Origin: Staphylococcus hyicus
GTDB taxonomy: Bacteria > Bacillota > Bacilli > Staphylococcales > Staphylococcaceae
NCBI RefSeq assembly: GCF_000816085.1
Contig: NZ_CP008747.1
Coordinates: 1,178,001-1,242,000, forward strand
Length of the DNA: 64,000 nucleotides
Direction of reading: 5' to 3'
In this document: piece after piece, positions 1 through 9,157 of the stretch
Position numbering within the stretch: position 1 is the stretch's first letter
Layout of the letters: every line of letters begins with the position of its first letter
Translations under genes and position numbers: made by a program
The notes under the pieces: generated by a model
Told to the model about the DNA's origin: nothing
What the model saw: only the letters and a program-made list of their open reading frames with translations
Databases searched by the model: none

Positions 1-769
1 CACACACTAAATGAATGTATTCTTCTTTAGTCATAAATTGCAATAATCCTTTTTCGTATTGTTTGACCATAGGTGTGCCTTTTAACAAATGAAGTAAATG
101 GATTTTAATGCCTTGTACATCCATTTGAGATACGACGCGCGCAGTTTCCATCATCATGTCATAATTTTCACCTGGCAAACCATTGATTATGTGAGTACAA
201 ACATTAATATTGTGTTTTCTTAATTTTTGTACGCCTTCATAATAACACGCCATATCATGAGCACGGTTGATAAGGTCTGATGTTTCTTGATGAACGGTTT
301 GAAGCCCGAGTTCAACCCATAAATAGGTACGTTGATTCAGTTCAGCCAAATATGCCACCACATCATCAGGTAAACAGTCTGGACGCGTGCCTATAGAAAG
401 CCCAACAACACCTTCTTCATTTAAGGCTGCTTCAAACTTTTCGCGTAGTATATGTACAGGTGCGTGTGTGTTTGTAAAAGCTTGGAAGTAAGCGATATAT
501 TGACCTTCATGCCACTTTTCATGCATATGTTCTTTAATTTCTTTAAATTGAACATGAATGGCATCGGCTCGATTTCCTGCAAAGTCACCACTGCCAGCGG
601 CTGAACAAAACGTGCACCCGCCGTGAGCAACAGTACCATCTCGGTTTGGGCAATCAAAACCTCCATCTAAAGCGACCTTGAAAATCTTTTGTCCAAAATG
701 CTGTTTCAGATGGTAATTTAGCGTGTGATACCTTTTGTTTTCAAATGCATAGGGAAAGTATTTACCCAT
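1..769 (-). CDS. TIGR01212-family radical SAM protein (YtqA-like), partial
   Basis: This gene runs off the left edge, so only its N-terminal 256 codons are present. After a start at 769, preceded by AAGGAAG, the protein reads MGKYFPYAFENKRYHTLNYH. A Cys-rich radical SAM signature follows (CPNRDG, then GGCTFC), giving the three cysteines that would hold a 4Fe-4S cluster. The longer spacing between the first two cysteines is typical of the YtqA/TIGR01212 family rather than the classic CxxxCxxC. Further on come the SIGTRPDCLPDD and LWVELGLQT stretches usual for this family. It would be a cytoplasmic S-adenosylmethionine radical enzyme; I know of no firmly established substrate. It is transcribed away from the MFS gene that starts at 881. 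Family call is firm, function is open. Confidence 0.85.
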   Translation of the reverse strand, partial: MGKYFPYAFENKRYHTLNYHLKQHFGQKIFKVALDGGFDCPNRDGTVAHGGCTFCSAAGSGDFAGNRADAIHVQFKEIKEHMHEKWHEGQYIAYFQAFTNTHAPVHILREKFEAALNEEGVVGLSIGTRPDCLPDDVVAYLAELNQRTYLWVELGLQTVHQETSDLINRAHDMACYYEGVQKLRKHNINVCTHIINGLPGENYDMMMETARVVSQMDVQGIKIHLLHLLKGTPMVKQYEKGLLQFMTKEEYIHLVC

Positions 770-880
770 ATGAAGAAACTTCCTTTCTAAATTAAATGTA
801 TTTCAAGATTTTAACATATTTTGTGGTAGTCGTGTTATAGTGAAAAAATAAAGACAAAGAAATGAAGAGGTGTCAAACAT

Positions 881-2062
881 ATGAAAATGCCGAAAGAAAT
901 TTGGTGGCTTGTGATTGGAATGGCAATTAATATCACGGGTGCCAGTTTTTTATGGCCATTAAATACAATTTATATGAGTGAAGTTTTAGGGAAATCATTA
1001 AGTACAGCGGGAATTGTATTGATGGTAAATGCTTTTGGTATGGTCGTGGGTAATTTATTAGGAGGCGCACTATTTGATCGTTTAGGTGGATATCAAACCA
1101 TTATGTCAGGTACGTGGATCAGTTTGTTTGCTACGGCCGGGTTGAATTTTTTTCATGGTTGGCCATGGTATCCCTTATGGCTTATCATTTTAGGATTTGG
1201 TGGGGGAATGATTATACCAGCGATTTATGCAATGGCGGGAGCGGTTTGGCCTAGAGGTGGTCGCCAAACGTTTAACGCTATATATCTCGCGCAAAATATT
1301 GGTGTCGCAGTGGGAGCAGCGTTAAGTGGATTTGTTGCTGAACTTAGTTTTAACTATATTTTCTTAGCAAATTTACTCATGTATGTAGTTTTCTTTTTTG
1401 TAGCACTATTGAATTTTAAAATAGAATATCGTGCTACTGTTAAAACTGCGGAAACGTTAGAGGGTATGACACATGTACAAAATAAAAAACATTTTAAAGC
1501 ATTACTATTAATTTGTGTGATGTTTGCAATTTGTTGGATTGCATATGTACAATGGCAAACAACAATCGCATCCTTTACGCAAGAAATTGGGATTTCAATG
1601 AGTCAATACAGCTTGCTTTGGACTATCAATGGTATGCTGATACTGCTAGGACAACCCCTTATTTCACCGATTATTTATGTATTAAAAGGTCAACTGAAAA
1701 AGCAACTCTATGTTGGGGTGTTGATTTTCATCATTTCCTTTTTTATTACAAGTTTTGCGGAAAGCTTTACAATGTTTATCGTTGGTATGGTGATATTAAC
1801 TTTTGCTGAAATGTTTGTTTGGCCTGCCGTGCCAACCATAGCGAATACTTTATCTCCTAAAGGAAGAGAAGGGGTCTATCAAGGTATCGTTAACTCTGCA
1901 TCTACAGTAGGCAAAGCGTTCGGACCATTAATTGGTGGTATCCTTGTAGATGTATTTAATATGCAAGTGATGTTTCTTTCAATGATTGGATTGTTAATGG
2001 TGTCCATCGGATTTATCTCTATTTTTGATAGACGTATAGATAAGAAAATGTTATATCGATAA
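881..2062 (+). CDS. MFS-family transporter
   Basis: A 393-residue integral membrane protein with about 12 hydrophobic segments. It carries an MFS motif A between TM2 and TM3 (GGALFDRLGG, residues 61-70), matching the GxxxD(R/K)xGxR pattern. The start is set by GAGGTG nine bases upstream of the ATG. Substrate cannot be read from the sequence; drug or metabolite efflux are both possible. In the S. aureus order I remember, an MFS gene also sits between the radical SAM gene and leuS, so this is a conserved backbone gene. Transcription probably ends before the leuS leader, although I see no strong terminator directly after the stop. Confidence 0.85.
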   Translation: MKMPKEIWWLVIGMAINITGASFLWPLNTIYMSEVLGKSLSTAGIVLMVNAFGMVVGNLLGGALFDRLGGYQTIMSGTWISLFATAGLNFFHGWPWYPLWLIILGFGGGMIIPAIYAMAGAVWPRGGRQTFNAIYLAQNIGVAVGAALSGFVAELSFNYIFLANLLMYVVFFFVALLNFKIEYRATVKTAETLEGMTHVQNKKHFKALLLICVMFAICWIAYVQWQTTIASFTQEIGISMSQYSLLWTINGMLILLGQPLISPIIYVLKGQLKKQLYVGVLIFIISFFITSFAESFTMFIVGMVILTFAEMFVWPAVPTIANTLSPKGREGVYQGIVNSASTVGKAFGPLIGGILVDVFNMQVMFLSMIGLLMVSIGFISIFDRRIDKKMLYR

Positions 2063-2204
2063 GTAAAGATATTAGCTTGCATAATCGTTATAAATTTCAT
2101 ATGATAGTAATGAATCGTATGAGAAGCATGTCTCAAGTGATGTTTCAATACAGAGACAAGGGTTTATTTTATAGTTTTAAAATAAATCAAGGAGTAGTAA
2201 TTCA
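2063..2204. other. Intergenic segment before the leuS leader, no gene seen
   Basis: Between the MFS stop and the leuS T-box there is no convincing reading frame. A weak inverted repeat TGTCTC/GAGACA lies at about 2131-2158 with a long loop. An AT-rich stretch at 2160-2185 could hold the leader promoter, but I cannot pick a convincing -35/-10 pair. Confidence 0.4.
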
Positions 2205-2390
2205 TTGTTATATCTAAAGAGAGTTAGTGGTGCTGGAAACTAACGTTATAGGATGAATGAACTTGCCGATACTAAATGAATTTAATGACATCTCAATCCA
2301 TTATGTAATGAAGCGCACACAAGTGAACTAGGGTGGTACCGCGGTGAAAATCGTCCCTATTTGTAGACATAATTGGGTTGAGATGTTTTT
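2205..2390 (+). promoter_or_regulatory. T-box riboswitch (tRNA-Leu) upstream of leuS
   Basis: The leader opens with the AGAGAG-type stem I sequence and a GGTGCTGGAAAC segment. A GAA-CTT-GCC specifier region follows, with the leucine codon CTT at 2262-2264. The T-box sequence AGGGTGGTACCGCG is perfect at 2330-2343. It can pair with CGTCCCT at 2352-2358 as the antiterminator, the TGGT bulge reading an uncharged tRNA ACCA end. The U-run is at 2386-2392. A 13-bp helix (2288-2300 with 2373-2385, one G-U pair) encloses the antiterminator and abuts the U-run. Expected role: transcription of leuS continues when tRNA-Leu is uncharged. Confidence 0.93.
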
Positions 2391-2409
2391 TTAATTAGGA
2401 GGAATGATT

Positions 2410-4821
2410 GTGAATTATAATCATCAAGAGATTGAAAAAAAGTGGCAAACCTATTGGCTAGAAAATAAAACTTTTAAAACGAAAGATAACTTAGGCCAAA
2501 AGAAATTTTACGCTTTAGATATGTTTCCTTATCCTTCAGGTGCTGGGTTACATGTGGGGCATCCAGAAGGATATACGGCAACAGATATTATCTCTAGATA
2601 TAAGCGTATGCAGGGTTATAATGTGTTGCATCCAATGGGATGGGATGCATTTGGACTACCAGCTGAACAATATGCATTAGATACAGGTAATAGTCCGGCG
2701 GAATTTACAAAAAGAAATATTCAAACGTTTAAGCGTCAAATTCAAGAGCTTGGTTTTAGTTATGATTGGGATCGAGAAGTGAGTACAACAGACCCTGATT
2801 ATTATAAATGGACACAATGGATTTTTATTCAATTATATAAAAAAGGGCTTGCATACATTGATGAAATTCCGGTCAACTGGTGTGAAGCGTTAGGGACTGT
2901 ATTATCTAATGAAGAAGTTGTAGATGGTGTATCTGAACGTGGTGGTCATCCTGTTGTACGTCGTCCGATGAAACAATGGGTTTTAAAAATCACTGCGTAT
3001 GCAGACAGATTGTTAGAAGATCTAGAAACACTTGATTGGCCGGAATCTATTAAAGATATGCAGCGTAACTGGATTGGTCGTTCTGAAGGTGCAAAAGTTT
3101 CATTCGGTATTGAAAACAGTGACGCATCGATTGAAGTATTTACAACACGACCAGATACCATTTATGGTGCAACATTTTTAGTGTTAAGTCCTGAGCACAC
3201 ATTAGTGAATCAAATTACAACGCCAGCTCAAAAAGATAAAATAATACAGTATCAGTCAGAAGCGGCAAAAAAATCTGATCTTGAACGTACTGATTTAGCG
3301 AAAGAAAAGTCAGGAGTATTTACAGGGGCTTATGCACAACATCCATTATCCGGTGAACGTGTACCGATCTGGATTGCAGATTATGTGTTATCTACGTATG
3401 GTACGGGTGCAGTCATGGCGGTTCCGGGTCATGATGAACGTGACTATGAATTTGCTCAAACGTTTAATTTGCCAGTTCACTATGTTATTGAAGGTGAATT
3501 GACAAATGGTGTCTTCAGTGGAGACGGTATTCATGTGAATTCGAATGAATTAAATGGTTTAAACAATAAATATGCAATTGCTAAAGCGATTGAAATTTTA
3601 GAAGAAAAAGGATTAGGCGAGAAGAAGGTAAACTATAAACTAAGAGACTGGTTATTTAGCCGTCAACGTTATTGGGGCGAACCGATTCCAATCATTCATT
3701 GGGAAGACGGGTCAATTACGACAGTACCTGAAAATGAATTGCCTTTGCTTCTTCCTAAAACAGATGAAATTAAACCTTCGGGAACAGGTGAATCGCCATT
3801 AGCAAATATCGATGCGTTTGTGAATGTGGTCGATCCGGAAACAGGAATGAAAGGGCGACGTGAAACAAATACTATGCCACAATGGGCGGGAAGCTGTTGG
3901 TACTATTTACGCTATATCGATCCTAAAAATGACCAAATGTTAGCAGATCCTGAAAAATTAAAACATTGGTTACCGGTTGATCTCTATATCGGTGGTGTAG
4001 AACATGCGGTATTACACTTACTATATGCGCGTTTTTGGCATAAAGTACTTTTCGATATTGGTGTCGTACCGACAAAAGAGCCTTTCCAAAAATTATTTAA
4101 CCAAGGTATGATTCTTGGTGAAGGTAATGAAAAAATGAGTAAATCGAAAGGTAATGTCGTAAATCCTGATGATATCGTAGCATCGCATGGTGCGGATACG
4201 CTACGATTATATGAAATGTTTATGGGACCTTTAGATGCTTCTATTGCCTGGAGTGAAAATGGTCTCGATGGTTCTCGACGATTCCTAGACCGAGTTTGGC
4301 GTTTGCTTGTTTCAGATCAGCATGAATTAAGTACGAAAGTTGTTGACGAAGATACACCGCAATTACAAAAAATATATCATCAGACGGTGAAAAAAGTTAC
4401 TGAAGACTTTGAAACGTTAAACTTTAATACTGCAATTAGTCAATTAATGGTCTTCATAAATGAGTGTTATAAAGCTGAAAAAATCAACAAATCTTATGTA
4501 GAAGGTTTTGTAAAAATGTTAGCACCAATTGCTCCGCACGTGGGTGAGGAATTATGGTCGATTTTAGGACACGAAAGTACAATTACTTATCAACCATGGC
4601 CGAGCTATGATGAGCAATTACTCGAGGGTGAAGTGGTTGAAATTGTAGTTCAAGTCAACGGCAAAGTACGTGCAAAATTAGAAATTTCTAAAGATGCTTC
4701 TAAAGAAGAAATGGAACGCCTTGCATTTGAAAATGAGAATATTAAAGGGGCTATTGAGGGTAAAGAAATCAAGAAGGTCATTGCCGTACCTCAAAAACTT
4801 GTTAATATTGTAGCAAAATAG
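2410..4821 (+). CDS. leuS: Leucine--tRNA ligase
   Basis: Class I aminoacyl-tRNA synthetase that charges tRNA-Leu in the cytoplasm. The 803-residue protein shows the HIGH-type motif HVGH (about residues 48-51) and KMSKS (575-579). It also has the CP1 editing domain with its [12 protein letters not shown] stretch and [13 protein letters not shown], whose Asp is the editing-site residue. The C-terminal anticodon-binding region ends KLVNIVAK. Start choice: an ATG at 2404 lies only one base after AGGAGG (2397-2402), so I place the start at the in-frame GTG at 2410. That is seven bases downstream and gives an N-terminus like that of S. aureus LeuRS. Expression is controlled by the T-box just upstream. 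Confidence 0.97.
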   Translation: MNYNHQEIEKKWQTYWLENKTFKTKDNLGQKKFYALDMFPYPSGAGLHVGHPEGYTATDIISRYKRMQGYNVLHPMGWDAFGLPAEQYALDTGNSPAEFTKRNIQTFKRQIQELGFSYDWDREVSTTDPDYYKWTQWIFIQLYKKGLAYIDEIPVNWCEALGTVLSNEEVVDGVSERGGHPVVRRPMKQWVLKITAYADRLLEDLETLDWPESIKDMQRNWIGRSEGAKVSFGIENSDASIEVFTTRPDTIYGATFLVLSPEHTLVNQITTPAQKDKIIQYQSEAAKKSDLERTDLAKEKSGVFTGAYAQHPLSGERVPIWIADYVLSTYGTGAVMAVPGHDERDYEFAQTFNLPVHYVIEGELTNGVFSGDGIHVNSNELNGLNNKYAIAKAIEILEEKGLGEKKVNYKLRDWLFSRQRYWGEPIPIIHWEDGSITTVPENELPLLLPKTDEIKPSGTGESPLANIDAFVNVVDPETGMKGRRETNTMPQWAGSCWYYLRYIDPKNDQMLADPEKLKHWLPVDLYIGGVEHAVLHLLYARFWHKVLFDIGVVPTKEPFQKLFNQGMILGEGNEKMSKSKGNVVNPDDIVASHGADTLRLYEMFMGPLDASIAWSENGLDGSRRFLDRVWRLLVSDQHELSTKVVDEDTPQLQKIYHQTVKKVTEDFETLNFNTAISQLMVFINECYKAEKINKSYVEGFVKMLAPIAPHVGEELWSILGHESTITYQPWPSYDEQLLEGEVVEIVVQVNGKVRAKLEISKDASKEEMERLAFENENIKGAIEGKEIKKVIAVPQKLVNIVAK

Positions 4822-4843
4822 ATTGATGAAAGGATGTTCAGAA

Positions 4844-5155
4844 ATGAAAGAAATCACCACTGACGAATTAAAATCTTTATTATTAAGCCATGATGTTGTA
4901 AATGTGATTGATGTTCGTGAGGATGAAGAAGTAGCTATGGGAATGATTCCAAACGCAAAGCATATCCCAATGAACACTATTCCTAATCATTTGAATGAAT
5001 TTAATACGGACGAAACGTATTATATCGTTTGTGCAGGTGGTGTACGTAGCGCAAAGGTTGCAGATTATTTAATTGACCATCGTATCGATGCTGTAAATAT
5101 CGAAGGTGGTATGAATGCATGGGGTAGTGAAGGCTTAGAATTTAAACGTATTTAA
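4844..5155 (+). CDS. Rhodanese-like domain protein
   Basis: A single-domain rhodanese of 103 residues starting MKEITTDELKSLL. The active-site loop is CAGGVRS, with the catalytic Cys that would carry a persulfide, followed by the usual GGMNAW near the C-terminus. It lies 22 bases after leuS and is probably cotranscribed. The frame can be extended upstream to a TTG at 4823, but GAAAGGA sits about nine bases before the ATG at 4844, which fits much better. Such small cytoplasmic rhodaneses move sulfane sulfur; the partner is not identifiable here. A strong terminator follows. Confidence 0.88.
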   Translation: MKEITTDELKSLLLSHDVVNVIDVREDEEVAMGMIPNAKHIPMNTIPNHLNEFNTDETYYIVCAGGVRSAKVADYLIDHRIDAVNIEGGMNAWGSEGLEFKRI

Positions 5156-5173
5156 AAATAAACATACTAAGAT

Positions 5174-5219
5174 TAGCGGTGAAGAATTTTATGAAGATAG
5201 AATTCTTCACCGCTATTTT
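5174..5219 (+). terminator. Rho-independent terminator after leuS-rhodanese
   Basis: A 15-bp perfect stem (TAGCGGTGAAGAATT paired with its complement at 5201-5215) is followed by TTTTT. It closes the leuS transcription unit. Confidence 0.9.
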
Positions 5220-5222
5220 TTA

Positions 5223-5623
5223 TAGTGTTTGAAAGAAATAGGTTGTCTAGTCCCTTGGTTAATAAAACTGTATTATCAAACTGATTAACTTTAATAATGA
5301 TATAAAGAATTAAAGGAGTATGCTCGCTTTTCTAGGCGCCTTACCTCAACTAATTTAGAGCGCAGAAATATCTTGGATTTCGTCGCTCAAAATGGATTTT
5401 TAGTTTCGGCTTAATGCCTCAGATGTCTCGGGTAAGGACGCAATCAAAGTGATGTTTTCACCATTCTTCCCCTCATGAAAACTATATATACAACCCACAA
5501 AGTTCACGTCCGAGAAATTTTGGTTTTTTTGATTAACGAGCTCGCTGTGTCTCAGCCTCAAAAGTTTCCTTAAAGGGTATGCGCGCTATTAAAATTGAAA
5601 ACTATGGAGACAAACGTATTTAA
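5223..5623. other. Gene-free segment of unknown origin next to the IS110 relic
   Basis: About 400 bases with stops in all frames and no recognisable gene. It holds a small imperfect palindrome at 5358-5388 (GAGCG-CA-GAAAT, a 7-base loop, ATTTC-GT-CGCTC) and several GC-richer words such as CTAGGCGCCTTACCTC. This could be a dispersed intergenic repeat or the decayed 5' half of the neighbouring insertion sequence; I cannot decide from this window. Confidence 0.4.
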
Positions 5624-6000
5624 TTAGCTAATGAAAGTTCTCCGAGCGTATCTAAAGATCATTTTTTAATTAATAAAGTAAGATGCGTAGTGAATATCCT
5701 TTTACATCTTCGAGAAGAAAGAAAACATTACAATCAAGAAAAGATTAATTTAGTCCAACAACTTTCGGAATTCGAAATGCTTCTTTCTCTTCCTGGTTTT
5801 GGAAGACTAACAACAGCTTTATTCATCGGAGGATTTATTATAAAGTTTTCTAAGAATAAAAAGTTAAATGCATACGTTGGTATTCGTATATTTCAATTAG
5901 GACAATCAATTATCAAGGTACTATTAATCGTAGAGGAAATAAAAAAGCAAGAAAGCAATTATATTTGATAGTTCTGAATACAATTAGAGGGGCGAACTAG
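5624..6000 (+). pseudogene. IS110-family transposase, decayed C-terminal remnant
   Basis: Reading from 5624 gives SKDHFLINKVRCVVNILLHL followed by EFEMLLSLPGFGRLTTALFI and LNAYVGI. This is the C-terminal (Transposase_20) domain typical of IS110/IS116/IS902 transposases. Near 5905 the frame breaks. After a -1 shift the same gene continues as NYQGTINRRGNKKARKQLYL and stops at 5998-6000. An in-frame stop lies at 5621-5623, and the N-terminal DEDD half is missing. So at least one frameshift, one stop and a 5' deletion have killed it. No terminal repeats can be assigned, as IS110 elements usually lack them. The family call is firm; the element cannot be active. Confidence 0.85.
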
Positions 6001-6033
6001 AATTCGAATTGGTATCTTTTACCCACATAAACA

Positions 6034-6073
6034 CACCCCATAAAGTTAGATTTTTTGTCTAACTTTTGGGGTG
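6034..6073. repeat. Long hairpin resembling an IS3/IS150-type element end
   Basis: CACCCCATAAAGTTAGA (6034-6050) pairs with TCTAACTTTTGGGGTG (6058-6073) with one bulged base. The outward sequence CACCCCAAAAGTTAGACA looks like the termini of IS150-group IS3 elements as I remember them. No transposase of that family is nearby, so it may be a solo end or simply a transcription stop for the minus-strand gene that ends at 6138. Its T-tract is weak in both directions. Confidence 0.4.
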
Positions 6074-6137
6074 CACATCATGCGAAGAATTTTGTTGGTT
6101 TTTGGATTAACAGGGGAGTTATGTCCAAGGCCATTTA

Positions 6138-7400
6138 TTAAAGCGTATGGAATCCAGCATAATAGCCAGCTACATAGCCAGTAACAAGTGCACTTGTAAT
6201 ATTATAACCACCAGTATAACCATGAATATCCAGTACTTCTCCACAAAAGAACAGACCAGGTACTAACTTTGATGCCATTGTAGCGGGCATAATTTCTTTA
6301 ATCGAAACACCGCCTCCAGTAACGAAGGCTTTGTCTAAAGGGAGTGTGCCATTTACTTTAAATGTAAAGTTTTTTAATAGATGGATAAATTGATTAAGTT
6401 GTTGTGATGTTAAATGATGATATGTAGTATTTGTGTCGATTTCAGCTTTTGAAAGCATAAATGTTAAATAACGTTCTTCAATTAAACCATGCAAGCTGTT
6501 TTTTACTATTTTATCAGGTGTTGATGAAAGTAAAGTCGTTACGTACGCCTTTAATTCAGTTTCATTCATGTCAGGAAAGACATCAAGATGCATGTCAATT
6601 AAAGGTTGCTTTTGTTGTTTTTGTTCATAATATACAAATTGACTACATCTTAAAGCAGCCGGGCCACTGATTCCAAAATGAGTGAATATCATATCCATTT
6701 GATGTGTTACACGTTTTTTACCATTTTTCTTTAGTACAGATAACGCTACATTTTTTAAACTTAATCCTTTTAGCGTTTCTAATTTAATAAACGCTTCACT
6801 TGATTTGATGGGCACTTCTGTAGGAAAAAGCTCTGTTATTGTGTGGTTAAACGTTTTAGCAAAGCGATACCCGTCACCAGTTGAACCTGTTTGAGGGACG
6901 CTCGTTCCACCTGTTGCGATGATTAATGATTTTGAGACATATGTTTGATGGTCATCTGTGACAACTTCAAAGCATTGCTCACTATTTTTAGATACAGAGG
7001 TTACGGTTGTTTCTTCCTTAATTGTGACATGTTGCTGATTTAACGTTTCAACAAGTGCATGTAACACATCTTCAGATTTATTGCTGACTGGAAACATTCT
7101 ACCGTGATCTTCCTCTTTTAAAGGAACGCCTCGCGATTCAAAAAACGAGATGATAGATTCATTATCAAAAACGGAAAAAGGACTGTATAAAAATTTACCA
7201 TTTCCGGGAATATGTTTAATAATTTCATTATATGGTAGTCGATTGGTCACGTTGCAACGACCGCCACCTGAAATTTTCAATTTACGACCGAGGCCTTTTT
7301 TCTTTTCTAATAATAAAACGTTTTGCCCTTGCGCGCTTGATGAAATTGCAGCCATTAGGCCACTTGGGCCGCCGCCGATGACAATTGTTTGATAGCACAT
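6138..7400 (-). CDS. NAD(P)/FAD-dependent oxidoreductase, HI0933/YtfP (BaiN-like) family
   Basis: A 420-residue flavoprotein. The N-terminal dinucleotide-binding motif GGGPSGLMAA (about residues 9-18) is followed by the family signature KISGGGRCNVTN, near residue 43. The second nucleotide-binding part is ATGGTSVPQTGSTGDGYRFA. The C-terminal GYTGGYNITSALVTGYVAG closes the FAD site. Homologs reduce C-C double bonds or have unknown substrates; no specific reaction can be claimed. AAGGAG lies about 11 bases before the ATG. The gene is divergent from murJ across a 116-bp promoter region. Its C-terminus is intact despite the IS relic downstream. Confidence 0.88.
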   Translation of the reverse strand: MCYQTIVIGGGPSGLMAAISSSAQGQNVLLLEKKKGLGRKLKISGGGRCNVTNRLPYNEIIKHIPGNGKFLYSPFSVFDNESIISFFESRGVPLKEEDHGRMFPVSNKSEDVLHALVETLNQQHVTIKEETTVTSVSKNSEQCFEVVTDDHQTYVSKSLIIATGGTSVPQTGSTGDGYRFAKTFNHTITELFPTEVPIKSSEAFIKLETLKGLSLKNVALSVLKKNGKKRVTHQMDMIFTHFGISGPAALRCSQFVYYEQKQQKQPLIDMHLDVFPDMNETELKAYVTTLLSSTPDKIVKNSLHGLIEERYLTFMLSKAEIDTNTTYHHLTSQQLNQFIHLLKNFTFKVNGTLPLDKAFVTGGGVSIKEIMPATMASKLVPGLFFCGEVLDIHGYTGGYNITSALVTGYVAGYYAGFHTL

Positions 7401-7471
7401 AGCGTGAATTCTCCTTGTTCTTGATATAACGATTTTAACATAATACTTTTACGTGTATAATAACCATATTG

Positions 7472-7480
7472 TGTTATAAT
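7472..7480 (+). promoter_or_regulatory. Extended -10 element upstream of murJ
   Basis: TG-T-TATAAT lies 36 bases before the murJ ATG, in the divergent intergenic region. No good -35 hexamer is visible at 16-18 bases, as is common for extended -10 promoters. Confidence 0.4.
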
Positions 7481-7516
7481 TTATTTTTGAAATTAGTAGG
7501 TTAGGTAGGTTGAACT

Positions 7517-9157
7517 ATGAGTGAAAATAAAGAATTAGTCAGAGGGACCTTTCTTCTAACAGTAAGTATACTTATTACTAAAATATTAGGAATTATCTAT
7601 ATCATTCCTTTTTACAAAATAATAGGGGGTGCGGATAATTTAGCGCCTTTTAACTATGCTTACGGTCCATATAATATCGCCATTGCAGTAGCTACTGCAG
7701 GTGTCCCTCTTGCTGCATCAAAATATGTCGCCAAATATAATACCATTGGCGCCTATCGCGTGAGTCAAAAGTTATACAAATCTAGCTTTATCGTTATGAG
7801 TATTACGGGGGTTTTAGGATTTATTATTTTATATTTGCTATCACCAACAATTGCATCGATTACAATTGCCAACAACACTAATGATGCTGATGGTTGGACA
7901 GTTGCAGAAATCACTTCGATTATTCGTACGATAAGTTTCGTAGTTATTTTTATCCCGTTACTCGCAACATGGAGAGGCGTTTTCCAAGGATATAAATCCA
8001 TGGGACCGACAGCACTCTCAGAAGTTACTGAACAAATAGCGCGTATTTTATTTATTTTAGTTGGGAGTTATATCGTTTTAAATATCGCTAAAGGATCTGT
8101 ATTATTTGCAAATGGTATTGCTACATTTGGTGCTGCCATTGGAGCGATAGTAGGATTATTAACACTTTGGTGGTATTGGATAAAGCGTCGACCACATATT
8201 CAAAAAATGGTTGAATCTGACACGACGGGTATCGATGTGTCTTACGGAAAAATGTACAAAGAAATTATTTCTTACAGTATCCCATTTGTTATCGTAAGTC
8301 TGAACTTTCCGTTATTCATTATTGTGGACCAACTTACGCATAATAACGCATTAAGCATGGCTGGTTTTGCGCCGCGATTACAAGATATGTTCTTTACGAT
8401 GTTGAATATGACTACGAATAAAATTGTGATGATACCAACGTCATTAGCTGCTGGTTTTGCTATTAGTTTAATTCCATATATTACCAAAACGTATGAATCT
8501 GGCGATTATATAGAAATGCATAAGCAAATTCGTACCTCTTTAGGTGTATTAATGTTTATTACTGTGCCAGCAAGTTTAGGTATTATGGCATTAGCAATAC
8601 CACTGTATACCGTCTTTTATGAATTTAGTTTTGATGGCAGTAGACTGTTGTTTTATTATGCGCCAGCTGCAATTTTAATTTCATTGTTAAGTGTAACCGC
8701 ATCGATGCTACAAGGTATTGATAAGCAAAAGCTTACTGTATTTATTGTCATAGGTTCTGTAATGATTAAATTTATTTTAAACACGCCATTAGTATTTTTA
8801 TTGCATACGGCAGGTGCTATTTTAAGTACATGTATTGCTTTGACATTTGCAATCCTATGTAATCTTATCGTGTTAAAGAAATATGCGAAATTTAAATTTG
8901 AAGATACTATCTTTGATGTGTGTCGAATTTTATTAGTTGGTTTTATGATGATGATAGGTGTAGAAATCACCTATTTTGTACTTCAATTATTTATATCTCC
9001 AGCTTCACAAGTCGGCGCTTTAGTTATAACGATACTATGTGTGATTGTAGGGGGACTCATCTATGGTTCGATAACAATGCGTACACGCTTAGCAGATAAA
9101 TTTTTAGGGGATATCCCTAATAAGTTACGTCGCAAGTTAGGACTGAGATTTCTATAA
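7517..9157 (+). CDS. murJ: Lipid II flippase MurJ (MOP-superfamily exporter)
   Basis: A 546-residue membrane protein with about 14 hydrophobic segments. It begins ELVRGTFLLTVSILITKILG, the usual N-terminus of the SpoVB/MurJ-like polysaccharide exporters (B. subtilis YtgP). The S. aureus counterpart is the essential lipid II flippase, which moves the undecaprenyl-linked peptidoglycan precursor across the cytoplasmic membrane. Transport activity is inferred from the family. Its stop codon TAA shares one base with the ATG of the following pseudouridine synthase (9157), so the two are translationally coupled. Confidence 0.88.
   Translation: MSENKELVRGTFLLTVSILITKILGIIYIIPFYKIIGGADNLAPFNYAYGPYNIAIAVATAGVPLAASKYVAKYNTIGAYRVSQKLYKSSFIVMSITGVLGFIILYLLSPTIASITIANNTNDADGWTVAEITSIIRTISFVVIFIPLLATWRGVFQGYKSMGPTALSEVTEQIARILFILVGSYIVLNIAKGSVLFANGIATFGAAIGAIVGLLTLWWYWIKRRPHIQKMVESDTTGIDVSYGKMYKEIISYSIPFVIVSLNFPLFIIVDQLTHNNALSMAGFAPRLQDMFFTMLNMTTNKIVMIPTSLAAGFAISLIPYITKTYESGDYIEMHKQIRTSLGVLMFITVPASLGIMALAIPLYTVFYEFSFDGSRLLFYYAPAAILISLLSVTASMLQGIDKQKLTVFIVIGSVMIKFILNTPLVFLLHTAGAILSTCIALTFAILCNLIVLKKYAKFKFEDTIFDVCRILLVGFMMMIGVEITYFVLQLFISPASQVGALVITILCVIVGGLIYGSITMRTRLADKFLGDIPNKLRRKLGLRFL

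Noticed and set aside
6080..6184. 34-codon frame after the IS3-like hairpin
   Set aside because: It starts with an ATG but has no ribosome binding site, and it overlaps the antisense end of the flavoprotein gene. No similarity was recognised.
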